From assembly GCA_027483535.1 (NCBI GenBank), contig JAIXUN010000002.1, forward strand, positions 1,488,001 to 1,552,000: a DNA stretch of 64,000 nucleotides. Reading direction: 5' to 3'. How positions within the stretch are numbered: position 1 is the first letter of the stretch; each line of letters starts with the position of its first letter. Both the position numbers and the translations under genes were made by a program. This document shows, one piece after another, positions 11,001 through 18,418 of this stretch. The notes beneath the pieces were generated by a model. That model was not told the origin of the DNA. It saw only the letters and a program-made list of their open reading frames with translations, and did not search any database. The stretch is from a bacterium. GTDB taxonomy: Bacteria; Armatimonadota; Fimbriimonadia; Fimbriimonadales; Fimbriimonadaceae.

Positions 11001-11483
11001 GGTCGGCGCGCTAACTGCGGTGTCTTCCGTCTTTGCTCGACCGAGTCGACCGCGAACCGGACGTGCCGTTGCTTTGGACTCCTCTGGAGCAACCTGCTCA
11101 GTTGCTTTAGGCTCAGAAACGCGGGGCTTGTCGGTGGTCCTCGCTGGACGGACCGATTCTCGCGATCGGAACGTTGGAATCGGAAGATCCAGGTCGTCAG
11201 CGGTATCCGTTGCGCTTACTGCCGCAACCGGCGCAGGAGTTTCCTTTGGCTCTACCTCTCGCTTATTGCGGAAGCTCCGCCGAGGCGATTTTTCCTCGAG
11301 TTTTGGCTCAACGGGGACCTCTGGAGCGACCACGACAGCGGGAGCAGTCATGTCAGTTTTCTCTTCTGACTTAGGAAGCTTTTTGCCCAATCGCTTTGGC
11401 GCGGAGGGTGTTGCAGGGGAGCTTTGGTTTGAAGGGGCAGACGTCTCGGTGGAGGCGGTTTCTAGTTGCTTTTTCCGGGGCAT
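8031..11483 (-). CDS. Large protein with disordered charged tails and a glycoside hydrolase-like (GH42-type) core
   Basis: About 1150 residues with no signal peptide. Roughly residues 1-330 are low-complexity, rich in Pro, Ala, Glu, Lys, Arg and Ser, and look disordered. About 340-1050 resemble the GH42/beta-galactosidase-like barrel followed by a glutamine-amidotransferase-like (trimerisation) domain. Landmarks are PFFFAS, GLHLDSGIWF, the stretch EIDFISAPSGYSSREPG, FFSELDYKTSL, and VAVFLDERTLAYV with a GKVLAWLYAGGLFDSG segment. The usual acid/base NE or GE pair is not evident at GLHLDSG, so activity is doubtful. The C-terminus is strongly basic (SRRRRRRGNRGRDRND), like RNA-binding tails. ATG at 11483 is preferred over the in-frame GTG at 11516; either start overlaps the end of the upstream HAD gene. 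Function unknown. Confidence 0.72.
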   Translation of the reverse strand: MPRKKQLETASTETSAPSNQSSPATPSAPKRLGKKLPKSEEKTDMTAPAVVVAPEVPVEPKLEEKSPRRSFRNKREVEPKETPAPVAAVSATDTADDLDLPIPTFRSRESVRPARTTDKPRVSEPKATEQVAPEESKATARPVRGRLGRAKTEDTAVSAPTAPVAKVSAPAFSPTEVDGDLSDIQLSFRPRSTSAPAARPDRDPKPRETTENSAKPATPERKVAKLPAVELAPIEEFLSLDIDLPMPVWREKTEGPTESEEPRSSDRDGDRRRSRNNRRGSKPEVAPEKASAQESEESEWDSPVEDDNSAPTFRPKLREKPKSIIPPRALIEIPEAAPQVILRNGQPTLVKGGKVFPPFFFASEPADDTRVANVLDQVKQAAEAGVHLFLYRLDVHLDENGVDAAARRASDLVRKTLEVDPQAQVAFRIRLDFAGGWDERYPNAVYRLGNGRIGRPSLSDDSIWNDAIKLLVRFTKALRSSNVASSVLGLHLDSGIWFQSADITPDRSQAAQEKFRAWVRERYVNDDVMLQASWFDGSATFEDIILPKVELRKEDRSILLDRKQRPIVDAMLFYSDQTMARIADVSYALKEASEGWFLIGLEYGLSLEHPHPNSCQLSLGKVLRTPEIDFISAPSGYSSREPGQCAPFATMVDSFALNGKLFFSELDYKTSLARGTEPDTHNVMLRTPQALESVHNRDLGGALAHSAGLIWSDTFGNGWLTANSVWERAAKSEDVLVRRMAADTKDPEVAVFLDERTLAYVNDQNAFKTLLHSLREAVLRAGVSVGFYLISDLAHRERFPETKLNIFVNAWDIRSDLRAAIKTRLQRDGKVLAWLYAGGLFDSGRDSLERVREVTGIAIKPQPIFSKPGTTILDRRHPLASAFPTGTIKSDVELSPTYFAIPEDGHVIGEYTQSGLPSFVVRNVTGEMPDLDWTSVFLGEATVNSGLIRALAQMAGAHVWSHSDDVVHVRPPFLTVHCSAEGSRAITMPNRWSAINASSGDWAMVDATNLRFVGIDGSNHTYYVGPKEELQAMLEQNPNDLLKISELPPRDSNIRVDATNFDVPIVRLDEFMNGFETEDSIDEWFLRPVEETSEDSAEDEVTSEVPGRSRRRRRRGNRGRDRNDIPADATVENYAVGDDFDMPVVFRRKD

Positions 11484-12172
11484 GTTAGTGATTTGTTCGT
11501 TGTTCGTAAAGCCCACTCGAGAAGAGCTTGGGGGGTGTCAAGTAAAACGGTTGGCTCTTCACCTTGAAGAGCATCCTTAGAGGCGGCACCGTAAGAAACC
11601 GCCACTGTGGCGAGCCCTGCTTCCGCGCCGCATCTCATATCAAAGACGGAATCGCCAATGAATAAGGAGCGCGATGCCTGGCATCCGAGTTTCTGCAGTG
11701 CAAGCAGCGCACTTTCCGGATGGGGCTTAGGGTCGTGTACGTCAGAAGCGCAGACGGTTGCGTCGATGTAATCTGCCCAGTCGATTCGCTGCATAAAGCT
11801 CTCGAGTTCGAATCGGTTTTTGGAAGTTACAAGGGCAATCCGTGCGCCGGATTGAGAGAAAATCTTTAAGGCTTCAATGGCCGAAGAAAACGGTTGCTCC
11901 AGGGAGACGTTCTTTTCGAATGCCTCCATTGCGAACTCGGTCATCTCGTCGATCTCGTCCTGCGACGGTTCGATGTCGGTGAAAAGCCGAAGTTGCTTGC
12001 GAAGGGGTGTCCCGATGAGTCCACGCACCACTTCCGGAGCTAGATGCACGCCACGATACTTTGCGAAAGTCTCGGTTAGACCGGCGACGATCATGTCAAC
12101 GCTATCCATTAAGGTGCCGTCGACGTCGAAGAGGACAGCTTCAATGGTAGTTGGGATCGGCCGTCCTGGCAT
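11462..12172 (-). CDS. HAD-family phosphatase (phosphoglycolate phosphatase-like)
   Basis: A 236-residue HAD hydrolase. Motif I FDVDGTLMDS starts at residue 15, with Asp16 as nucleophile and Asp18 as acid/base. Motif II is VTSKNR, motif III the Lys in DPKPHPE, and motif IV GDSVFDMRCG. The helical cap between motifs I and II fits the Gph/beta-phosphoglucomutase group, which acts on small phosphorylated metabolites such as 2-phosphoglycolate. It is the first gene of the minus-strand group leading to era. Its last codons overlap the start of the following gene by about 22 bases, suggesting translational coupling. The exact substrate cannot be read from sequence. Confidence 0.86.
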   Translation of the reverse strand: MPGRPIPTTIEAVLFDVDGTLMDSVDMIVAGLTETFAKYRGVHLAPEVVRGLIGTPLRKQLRLFTDIEPSQDEIDEMTEFAMEAFEKNVSLEQPFSSAIEALKIFSQSGARIALVTSKNRFELESFMQRIDWADYIDATVCASDVHDPKPHPESALLALQKLGCQASRSLFIGDSVFDMRCGAEAGLATVAVSYGAASKDALQGEEPTVLLDTPQALLEWALRTTNKSLTCPGKSN

Positions 12173-12235
12173 CTCCCCTATTATGGCAGATTCACTGAAC
12201 CTATGTCGAACTTGAATGAGTGAGCGTGGGGGGAC

Positions 12236-12262
12236 TAAAGGAAATCGTGATCTCGCCGATAA
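12236..12262 (+). promoter_or_regulatory. Sigma-28 (FliA/SigD)-type promoter of the hook gene block
   Basis: TAAAGGAA, an 11-base spacer and GCCGATAA match the flagellar sigma-28 consensus (TAAA, N15, GCCGATAA) with the -10 perfect. The expected transcription start is near 12269, only about eight bases before the fliK start codon, so the transcript would be almost leaderless. Confidence 0.85.
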
Positions 12263-12276
12263 CCCCTGTGTAGAGC

Positions 12277-14586
12277 ATGGAAGTTAAAAACGTCTCTGAG
12301 ACGCCCTTCCTGTTCGGATTCGCCCCGCTAAGTGCTGAAGCAGAAATTCCTTCCAGGGAATTCGCTACGGTCTTGGCAGGGATCAGCGAATCACGAACAC
12401 CGCTCTCAACAATGGCAGAAGCAGTGGGACTGGAGCCGAATGCTCCCCTACAGAAGCTGGACTCGCCAGAGTTGAGACAGGGCGAAGTTGGTATAGACCT
12501 GGTGCCGCATTTGCACGAGGTTGATCAGTCGTTCATCGCCAAACCGGACGGGGCCGAGATTGCCCCGAAGGCGTCCTCTCGACCGAAAGCGGTGTTCCTA
12601 GAACACGGGTTTGCAGCGGTCGAGGTTATTGCCCACACTCCTCTTTTGCAGCCGGAAGTTGTAGAACTCCCCTCGAGCCCGATCCTAACAAGCAGGGAAG
12701 GTTCCGCGGTATCGATCGTGAATCCTTCGTTGGCCGGCAAAGAAGAAATCCTCTCGGCTGAGTTGGAATTGCAAACTACTGATCTCCAGCAACTCATAGG
12801 CGAGGAACTGGCGCAAAAACCTACTCTCGATGCACCCCTGATTCAATTCCCGATCGCCCTCTCGCTAGCCTCGACGGGACTTGGCAAAGGAGAAGTGCAA
12901 GGGTTGCCTCTTTCAAATCAAGTTCTCGATGAGGGGTCAGGCACGAGATCTGCCCAGGCTTCTCCCGAGATCGCGGGCGGAATCCAGCGGGGCCAGAGAA
13001 CAGTTGACAATCAACGTCAGTTGTTCGGTCCGGTGAATGAGAAGGCAAAGCTACGAGGCGCGGACGTTCCGTTCTTCGACCAGGTTCGCAAAGTTTCTGG
13101 ACTAAACGGCCCACTCCCAAGAGTCGACCTCAATCAACCCAGGGTCCCCGGTGGAACTCCCATGATCCTCCAACCTAATCTGGGTGGAGAAGGAAAGGTT
13201 TCTACAGACCCGGAGAGCTTGGAACTCAGTTACTTGCCCGGCACGAAGTCCACCTTCGCTGAGGTCAGCCAGGCGTTAGGAATCATCGGCATTTCTATCG
13301 CCCAAGAGACGACTTTCGAACCGGATTCCGATCCCACAACTTCACTCGAGATCACGGCTGAGACGCCTGAATCAGCGGAGTCGAAGATCCTTTCCCCGGC
13401 TCCTGATTTCGGAGCAAGGTTACAAAGTTCTTCGTCCGCGAAAGCATCTGGGATTGCACCTCTACTGATCGAGAAGGCAGCAAGCCCCAGGGCAGAGGCG
13501 GTCCCAGTTGAGACGCTACCGAGTAGCGGATTCAACCAACTCTCGACTTCGCCGGACTCGGTCAAGAAGGCAATCGCGCATACCTGGGCAGTGCTTGACA
13601 AGACGGCTCGAAAGGGATCGGGTACGGTGCCAAATCCGGCTCCTCTCGATGCTAAAGCATTTTCGGCGACAGGAACATCGGCTTCGGTGTTGAATTCACC
13701 AGGGACTGTGTTTCGTGCGGCCGAACCCGTGACCATCGGCTCGAACCTGAACTCACCACTCTCTTTGAACCAGCTTTTGCAAGCCGAAAACGTGGTTTCA
13801 AACAAACCCGTTCAAGGACTGTCAAAAGAATCTCAGCCAGGGGATCAAGCGTTTGCTCCTGAAATTGGAGCCCGATTCCACTCAGAGTCTGAGGGGTTCG
13901 TTGTTGGAAAAGGGTCGGAAGTGCAACTTCCTGCTCCATCGATTCTGGCCGTGCCACCAAGCATGAGCAAGTTGGAACCGAAGGCAGTCGTGAACAAAGT
14001 CTCCGATGGTCGCCTTGCTATTGAAGGGAACCACTCGCTGCTAGAGATTCGGTCAGAAACGGTCCGAAAGGTGGCGGAGCACCTTGATCGACTCCTCGTG
14101 ACCCGATCCAAATCGGAAAGTGTCATTCGGATGCAACCCGAAGAACTCGGCTCGATCACGCTCGTCGTGCGTAATGTCAAGAACGATATCGAAGCGGTTG
14201 TTACGGCTTCAGACGAGCGAGTTCGTGAACTTCTGCACGATTCTCGACAAGACCTCGTTCATAACCTTCAACAAAAGGGGCATTCGGAGGTGCGCGTAAC
14301 GGTCGCCGCCGAATCGAATCCGGGAGATCGGCAACCCTCTCACCGGGATTCTTCACCGGGCGATCAGGGACAACGCCATCCGGGTAACTCCGATTTCAGC
14401 TCGTCGTCCAATGGGCAGTCCTTCTCAAGAGACCAGGGACAGCAAAGTCAACAGGGTCAGCAGGGAAGTAACCAGAGCAGATCGTTCCGTTTCGAAGATG
14501 ATCGAAGTCTTCAACCGGAAACAGCCCCCTCGAAAAAATCGGAAACCTTCCGAAGATTCCAGAAAGTGATCGACGTGGCGATCTAA
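12277..14586 (+). CDS. fliK: Flagellar hook-length control protein FliK
   Basis: A 769-residue protein, long for FliK (often 400-600). Most of it (about 1-590) is low-complexity, rich in Ser, Pro, Glu and Leu, with no clear domain, which is typical of the extended molecular-ruler part. The conserved C-terminal hook domain lies at about 590-690, with IRMQPEELGSITLVVRN and LRELLHDSRQDL-like segments that switch export specificity when the hook is complete. A Gln/Ser/Gly-rich tail follows. Position directly before flgD and behind a sigma-28-type promoter supports the call. Confidence 0.87.
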   Translation: MEVKNVSETPFLFGFAPLSAEAEIPSREFATVLAGISESRTPLSTMAEAVGLEPNAPLQKLDSPELRQGEVGIDLVPHLHEVDQSFIAKPDGAEIAPKASSRPKAVFLEHGFAAVEVIAHTPLLQPEVVELPSSPILTSREGSAVSIVNPSLAGKEEILSAELELQTTDLQQLIGEELAQKPTLDAPLIQFPIALSLASTGLGKGEVQGLPLSNQVLDEGSGTRSAQASPEIAGGIQRGQRTVDNQRQLFGPVNEKAKLRGADVPFFDQVRKVSGLNGPLPRVDLNQPRVPGGTPMILQPNLGGEGKVSTDPESLELSYLPGTKSTFAEVSQALGIIGISIAQETTFEPDSDPTTSLEITAETPESAESKILSPAPDFGARLQSSSSAKASGIAPLLIEKAASPRAEAVPVETLPSSGFNQLSTSPDSVKKAIAHTWAVLDKTARKGSGTVPNPAPLDAKAFSATGTSASVLNSPGTVFRAAEPVTIGSNLNSPLSLNQLLQAENVVSNKPVQGLSKESQPGDQAFAPEIGARFHSESEGFVVGKGSEVQLPAPSILAVPPSMSKLEPKAVVNKVSDGRLAIEGNHSLLEIRSETVRKVAEHLDRLLVTRSKSESVIRMQPEELGSITLVVRNVKNDIEAVVTASDERVRELLHDSRQDLVHNLQQKGHSEVRVTVAAESNPGDRQPSHRDSSPGDQGQRHPGNSDFSSSSNGQSFSRDQGQQSQQGQQGSNQSRSFRFEDDRSLQPETAPSKKSETFRRFQKVIDVAI

Positions 14587-14595
14587 GGCAAATAC

Positions 14596-15213
14596 ATGAG
14601 CATTTCAAACGTTAGCAATACTTCAAACTACGTCGTTCCGAAACTTCCAACCGCTCGGAAAAGCGAATTGGATATGGACGCATTTCTGAAGCTCCTCACC
14701 GTTCAGCTCGCAAACCAAAACCCGCTGGAACCGATGAACGACCGAGACTTCTTTGCGCAGATGGCACAGCTTGGTCAGGTGCAGGGAATGGATCAGTTGA
14801 ATAAACAAGCTCAACTGGAACAAGCTCAGAACCTCATGGGCAAAGAAGTTACCGCTGTTCGCCCAATGACCGAAGGAAACACGGGTGAAAATGAACTGGT
14901 CACGGGCATCGTGAGCAAACTCAACGTGCGGAACGGGCAGTACTACGTCGGCATTAAAGAGCCTAACGGCGGCATCGTTGAGGTTCAAATGAACAACATC
15001 CAAGCGGTGACGCCTCAACGCAACGTCAGTGACTACTTGCCTCTGGTTGGCCGTCAGGTGACGGGTTCCATCACGAACGGTACGGCTTCCATTCCCGTTG
15101 CTGGACAAGTGAAGGGCGTCGAGACGAACGATGGACAAATCGTTCTTCGGGTCCAAGATGCGTCTGGGAAGGTGCAGACCTTGCCTCTTGAACGTCTAGA
15201 GTCCGTTAGCTAG
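14596..15213 (+). CDS. flgD: Flagellar hook cap protein FlgD
   Basis: A 205-residue scaffold protein that caps the growing hook and is needed for FlgE assembly. The family signature is at residues 27-60: MDAFLKLLTVQLANQNPLEP followed by MNDRDFFAQMAQ. The rest fits the FlgD tudor/Ig-like domains. The gene lies ten bases after fliK and four bases before the next small flagellar gene. Confidence 0.94.
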   Translation: MSISNVSNTSNYVVPKLPTARKSELDMDAFLKLLTVQLANQNPLEPMNDRDFFAQMAQLGQVQGMDQLNKQAQLEQAQNLMGKEVTAVRPMTEGNTGENELVTGIVSKLNVRNGQYYVGIKEPNGGIVEVQMNNIQAVTPQRNVSDYLPLVGRQVTGSITNGTASIPVAGQVKGVETNDGQIVLRVQDASGKVQTLPLERLESVS

Positions 15214-15216
15214 CGT

Positions 15217-15591
15217 ATGGATAGGATTCAGAACCCAAAAATCGCAGGGTTAGTCCCAAATGGACTCCCTGAGATTCAACCTGCAGCCCGAACTGGGCCC
15301 GCAATTGCCCCTGGCGAGTTTCAATCGATCCTTGAAGATCGGTTGAAAGTTTCCGGTCACGCCCAGACGCGCATGCAGAGCCGAAACATTCAGCTCGAAC
15401 CTGCCGACTGGGATCGTGTGATGAAGGGTGTCGAAAAAGCAGCCGAAAAAGGAGCGAAGGAATCGTTGGTGCTAGTCGATGATGTAGCGCTCGTGGTTAG
15501 CATCAAAAACCGTACGGTGATCACAGCAGTGGATCGCCAGAACTTGAAAGAAAACGTCTTTACAAATATTGATAGCGCGGTGGTCGTCTGA
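15217..15591 (+). CDS. Small flagellar operon protein (TIGR02530-like)
   Basis: A 124-residue protein of the small family commonly found between flgD and flgE in Gram-positive and deep-branching flagellar operons. The core from about residue 40 onwards (FSGHAQTRM-like, then RSIQL-like, VDDVALVVSIKNRTVITAVD) matches that family: a conserved HA..R segment and a C-terminal block ending in VFTNID. Its biochemical role is not established. It is co-transcribed with flgD. The last codons overlap the start of a sigma-28-type promoter for flgE. Confidence 0.82.
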   Translation: MDRIQNPKIAGLVPNGLPEIQPAARTGPAIAPGEFQSILEDRLKVSGHAQTRMQSRNIQLEPADWDRVMKGVEKAAEKGAKESLVLVDDVALVVSIKNRTVITAVDRQNLKENVFTNIDSAVVV

Positions 15592-15593
15592 CC

Positions 15594-15620
15594 TAAAGAA
15601 CTATCAAACTAGTCCGATAC
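15594..15620 (+). promoter_or_regulatory. Second sigma-28-type promoter, upstream of the flgE leader
   Basis: TAAAGAAC, an 11-base spacer and TCCGATAC resemble the sigma-28 consensus, with two mismatches in the -10 (T for G at the first position and C for A at the last). The spacing equals that of the fliK promoter. The predicted start, near 15627, is exactly where a folded leader begins. Confidence 0.65.
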
Positions 15621-15626
15621 AATCTG

Positions 15627-15727
15627 TGGTGGAAAAGAGCTGGACCAGGTGAACCCTGGAGGCCAAGCTAGAGGAGCGAATCTCCAAAGGCAATCCACCC
15701 TGTTCAACAGCAAACAGGGAAACAAAT
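15627..15727 (+). promoter_or_regulatory. Structured 5' leader of flgE, candidate RNA switch
   Basis: About 100 bases between the putative promoter and the flgE ATG fold well by eye. A closing helix pairs GGTGGA (15628-15633) with TCCACC (15694-15699). Inside are an AGCTGG/CCAAGCT arm (15638-15643 with 15663-15669, one bulge) capped by CCAGG/CCTGG, and a GGAG/CTCC hairpin (15673-15676 with 15682-15685). A last hairpin, CCCTGTT (15698-15704) with AACAGGG (15713-15719), buries the AGGGA ribosome-binding site and shares two bases with the closing helix, so the two compete. No known riboswitch class was recognised. Confidence 0.55.
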
Positions 15728-17026
15728 ATGCTACAAGCACTCTTGGCCGGTGTTGCCTCTATTAAGTCGCAACAAACTCGAATGAACGTTATTGGCAACA
15801 ACCTTGCCAACGTCAACACAACAGCCTACAAAGGCTCCCGCGTGACCTTTCAGGACATGCTTTCTCAAACCGTTCGCGGCGCCGCTCGACCGAGTGAGAG
15901 CCGAGGTGGTACTAACGCTATCCAATACGGCTTGGGCGTTTTGGTTGCCGGTACGGACACTAATAACGAGCAAGGTTCTTTGAACGCAACGAACCGACCG
16001 ACCGACCTTGCCATTCAAGGGAACGGCTACTTTATGATCTCTAACACAGATCGTATTGCCTACACCCGAGACGGTGGTTTTGACCTTGACGCGGCGGGTG
16101 ACCTGGTTCACCGAGCCACGGGTGAGCGTGCGGCGGGTTGGAGTGCAGACGCATTCGGCAATATCGATACGAGCGCGCCGATTGGTACGGCAAGCACGAT
16201 CAACGTTCCTCTTGGCAGCCTCAACGCGGTTCAGGTGACGTCTCGAATGTCCTTCACGGGCAACTTGAACGGAAACGCCACGCCGACCGACGCCTGGACG
16301 GCGCAGATTCGAGTCTTCGATGGTCTTGGTGGTTCGCACGACTTGACGGTTGAGTTCACCAACCGACAAAACCCGGCGATTGGAACTCCTCCGACTGGAG
16401 CGGTCACTTCTTGGGACTGGGCGATGTATGAAGGACCTGCCGGAACAGGAACGCTTGTTGGTTCATCGGCGACCGCTGGAAACGAGCGACTTTACTTCGA
16501 TACCAACGGACGAGCGGTGAGCGATCTAGCTACGGGTACGTTCAACTCCATCACCGTGCCCGGTTCGGGTGGCGCGGCTGCGTTTCCGATTCAGGTCGAT
16601 TTTGGAACCATCACGCAGTTGCGGGGTGATACTCAGGTGAACGCCCGAGAGCAAAACGGTTTCCCTCCCGGATCGCTGCAAAGCTTCACCGTAGGAAGCG
16701 ACGGTGTGATCACCGGTCTGTTTACCAACGGTCTGACCCGACCCCTTGGACAACTCGCAATGAGCATCTTCTCGAACCCGCAAGGCCTGGAGCGAATGGG
16801 TAACAACCTTTGGCGCGCCACCGATAACAGCGGAATCGCCGTTGTGGGTGCTCCGAGAAACGGTGGTCGAGGCATCATCAACGCCGGCTTCCTTGAGCAA
16901 TCCAACGTCGACATTGGAAACGAGTTCACCGACTTGATCGTCACCCAACGGGGCTTCCAAGCCAACACCCGAGTGGTCACCACGGTTGACGAGATGCTTC
17001 AAGACCTCATCAACATGAAGCGATAA
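15728..17026 (+). CDS. flgE: Flagellar hook protein FlgE
   Basis: A 432-residue hook subunit. The N-terminal rod/hook helix is intact (ASIKSQQTRMNVIGNNLANVNT, then TAYKGSRVTFQDM), as is the C-terminal helix (EFTDLIVTQRGFQANTRVVTTVDEM and the DLINMKR end). The centre is Gly/Thr-rich beta structure with the FlgE D2 pattern (ALGSLNAV-, DAWTAQIRVFDGLGGSHDLTVEF-like). It follows a structured leader and its own sigma-28-type promoter and ends at a terminator. No other flagellar genes follow. Confidence 0.95.
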   Translation: MLQALLAGVASIKSQQTRMNVIGNNLANVNTTAYKGSRVTFQDMLSQTVRGAARPSESRGGTNAIQYGLGVLVAGTDTNNEQGSLNATNRPTDLAIQGNGYFMISNTDRIAYTRDGGFDLDAAGDLVHRATGERAAGWSADAFGNIDTSAPIGTASTINVPLGSLNAVQVTSRMSFTGNLNGNATPTDAWTAQIRVFDGLGGSHDLTVEFTNRQNPAIGTPPTGAVTSWDWAMYEGPAGTGTLVGSSATAGNERLYFDTNGRAVSDLATGTFNSITVPGSGGAAAFPIQVDFGTITQLRGDTQVNAREQNGFPPGSLQSFTVGSDGVITGLFTNGLTRPLGQLAMSIFSNPQGLERMGNNLWRATDNSGIAVVGAPRNGGRGIINAGFLEQSNVDIGNEFTDLIVTQRGFQANTRVVTTVDEMLQDLINMKR

Positions 17027-17049
17027 TCGCTTCAATAACCAGAGTGCTT

Positions 17050-17088
17050 AAAGCCCTCCTCATTTTGGGGAGGGCTTCGCTTTTTTCG
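17050..17088 (+). terminator. Terminator after flgE
   Basis: AAGCCCTCC and GGAGGGCTT form the stem. The sequence CGC then a run of six Ts follows. Confidence 0.85.
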
Positions 17089-17116
17089 ATCCAGAATTCG
17101 TCGGTATCATGGCTTT

Positions 17117-17497
17117 ATGCAACGTGAAATCGTCTCCACGGATCAGGCACCCGCGGCAATTGGGCCGTATAGCCAGGCTGTAAAGGTCAGCGGCAACTTT
17201 CTCTTCATGAGCGGCCAGATTCCTCTGACTCCTACCGGAGAACTTGTTCAGGGCGAGGTCCGAGTTCAAGCCGAGCAGGTGATGAAGAACATGAAAGGTG
17301 TTCTCGACGCGGCCGGACTCACCTTCGACCACATCGTAAAGACAACGATTTTCCTGAGCACCATGGATCACTTTGCCGTCGTCAACGAGGTTTATGGTTC
17401 TGTGTTCACCGGTCAACCGCCGGCCCGTTCGACAGTAGCTGTTGCAGGACTTCCGCGCGGCGTCGATGTCGAAATTGAAGCAATCGCCGTCTACTAA
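17117..17497 (+). CDS. ridA: RidA family enamine/imine deaminase
   Basis: A 126-residue RidA/YjgF protein that hydrolyses reactive enamine and imine intermediates from PLP enzymes such as threonine dehydratase. It has the family opening (IVSTDQAPAAIGPYSQAV), the catalytic-site Arg104 in PPARSTV, and Glu120 in VEIEAIA. A possible -10, TATCAT at about 17103, lies so close that the transcript may be leaderless. The next gene starts seven bases downstream and may be co-transcribed. Confidence 0.94.
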   Translation: MQREIVSTDQAPAAIGPYSQAVKVSGNFLFMSGQIPLTPTGELVQGEVRVQAEQVMKNMKGVLDAAGLTFDHIVKTTIFLSTMDHFAVVNEVYGSVFTGQPPARSTVAVAGLPRGVDVEIEAIAVY

Positions 17498-17503
17498 GGT
17501 CTG

Positions 17504-18418
17504 ATGAAACACGTCGTCTCCATCAGTCTCGGCTCGAGCAAGCGGAACAAATCCAGCAAGATTCATCTCCTGGGCGAAGAGTTTTTGGTTGAGCGAGTTG
17601 GAACCGATGGGGACATGGCCGCATTCGCGACGAAGTTCAAAGAGCTCGATGGAAAGGTCGACGCCCTCGGGGTGGGCGGGGCTGATGTCTACGTGGTGGT
17701 CGAAGATCGAACGTACGCGTTTCGAGAGATCAAACAGATCATCGATGTTGTCAAACAAACGCCCGTCCTGGATGGCAGCGGACTCAAACACACGTTGGAA
17801 CGGTCCGCGATTGCCTATCTAGACGAGGAAAAGATCGTCGACTTTCGCCGGTGCAAGACTCTTTTGGTATCCGGGGTAGATCGGTTTGGAATGGCTCAGG
17901 CGCTCGCCCAGCGGAGCGGTTCGGTGGTTTTTGGAGACCTTCTCTTCGGCCTTGGTCTTCCCATCCCAGTGAGAACCTACGCGAGTTTCGTTCGATTAGC
18001 GAAGCTGCTTTTGCCACTGGTCACGGTTCTCCCCTTCAAATGGTTTTATCCAACCGGAGAAAAGCAGGATAAGCGCACTCCCAAGCATGAGCGCTTCTTT
18101 CAGGAAGCGGACCTCATTGCCGGAGACTGGCACTACATTCGCCGATACATGCCGGATCGACTCGAAGGAAAGATCGTTTTGACGCAAACCTTGCGAACCG
18201 CTGACATCGAGTTTCTACGATCTGCCGGGGTCAAGTTAGCGATAACGACCACGCCAGAAGTGGAAGGCGAAACCTTTGCCACGAATGTCATGGAAGGAGT
18301 TCTTGTCGCCTTGTTGAACGCGCGAGGCGAGCCTGCCTCGGTCGAAAACTATGCTCCCATCTTGGCCCAACTGGGTTGGAAGCCAAACGTGATCTCTTTA
18401 TCGCCTCCGAATCACTGA
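17504..18418 (+). CDS. Dehydrogenase-like protein (quinate/shikimate-dehydrogenase-type relative), uncertain
   Basis: A 304-residue soluble protein opening with MKHVVSISLGSSKRNKSSKIHLLGEEF, a start typical of proteins often annotated as quinate 5-dehydrogenase in Deinococcus and Firmicutes. That name is from memory and has not been verified biochemically. Other visible features are GVGGADVYV, a possible Rossmann-type segment CKTLLVSGVDRFGMAQALA, and a hydrophobic stretch near 160-185. Its consistent neighbour, the acyl-ACP-reductase-like gene 118 bases downstream, suggests a shared pathway in lipid or aldehyde metabolism. Function is not established. Confidence 0.55.
   Translation: MKHVVSISLGSSKRNKSSKIHLLGEEFLVERVGTDGDMAAFATKFKELDGKVDALGVGGADVYVVVEDRTYAFREIKQIIDVVKQTPVLDGSGLKHTLERSAIAYLDEEKIVDFRRCKTLLVSGVDRFGMAQALAQRSGSVVFGDLLFGLGLPIPVRTYASFVRLAKLLLPLVTVLPFKWFYPTGEKQDKRTPKHERFFQEADLIAGDWHYIRRYMPDRLEGKIVLTQTLRTADIEFLRSAGVKLAITTTPEVEGETFATNVMEGVLVALLNARGEPASVENYAPILAQLGWKPNVISLSPPNH

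Noticed and set aside
15627-15727. Known c-di-GMP riboswitch class as identity of the flgE leader
   Set aside because: The conserved GCAAA and GCACAGGGCAAACC-type core of class I is absent, and the helix order differs. It is kept as an unassigned leader.
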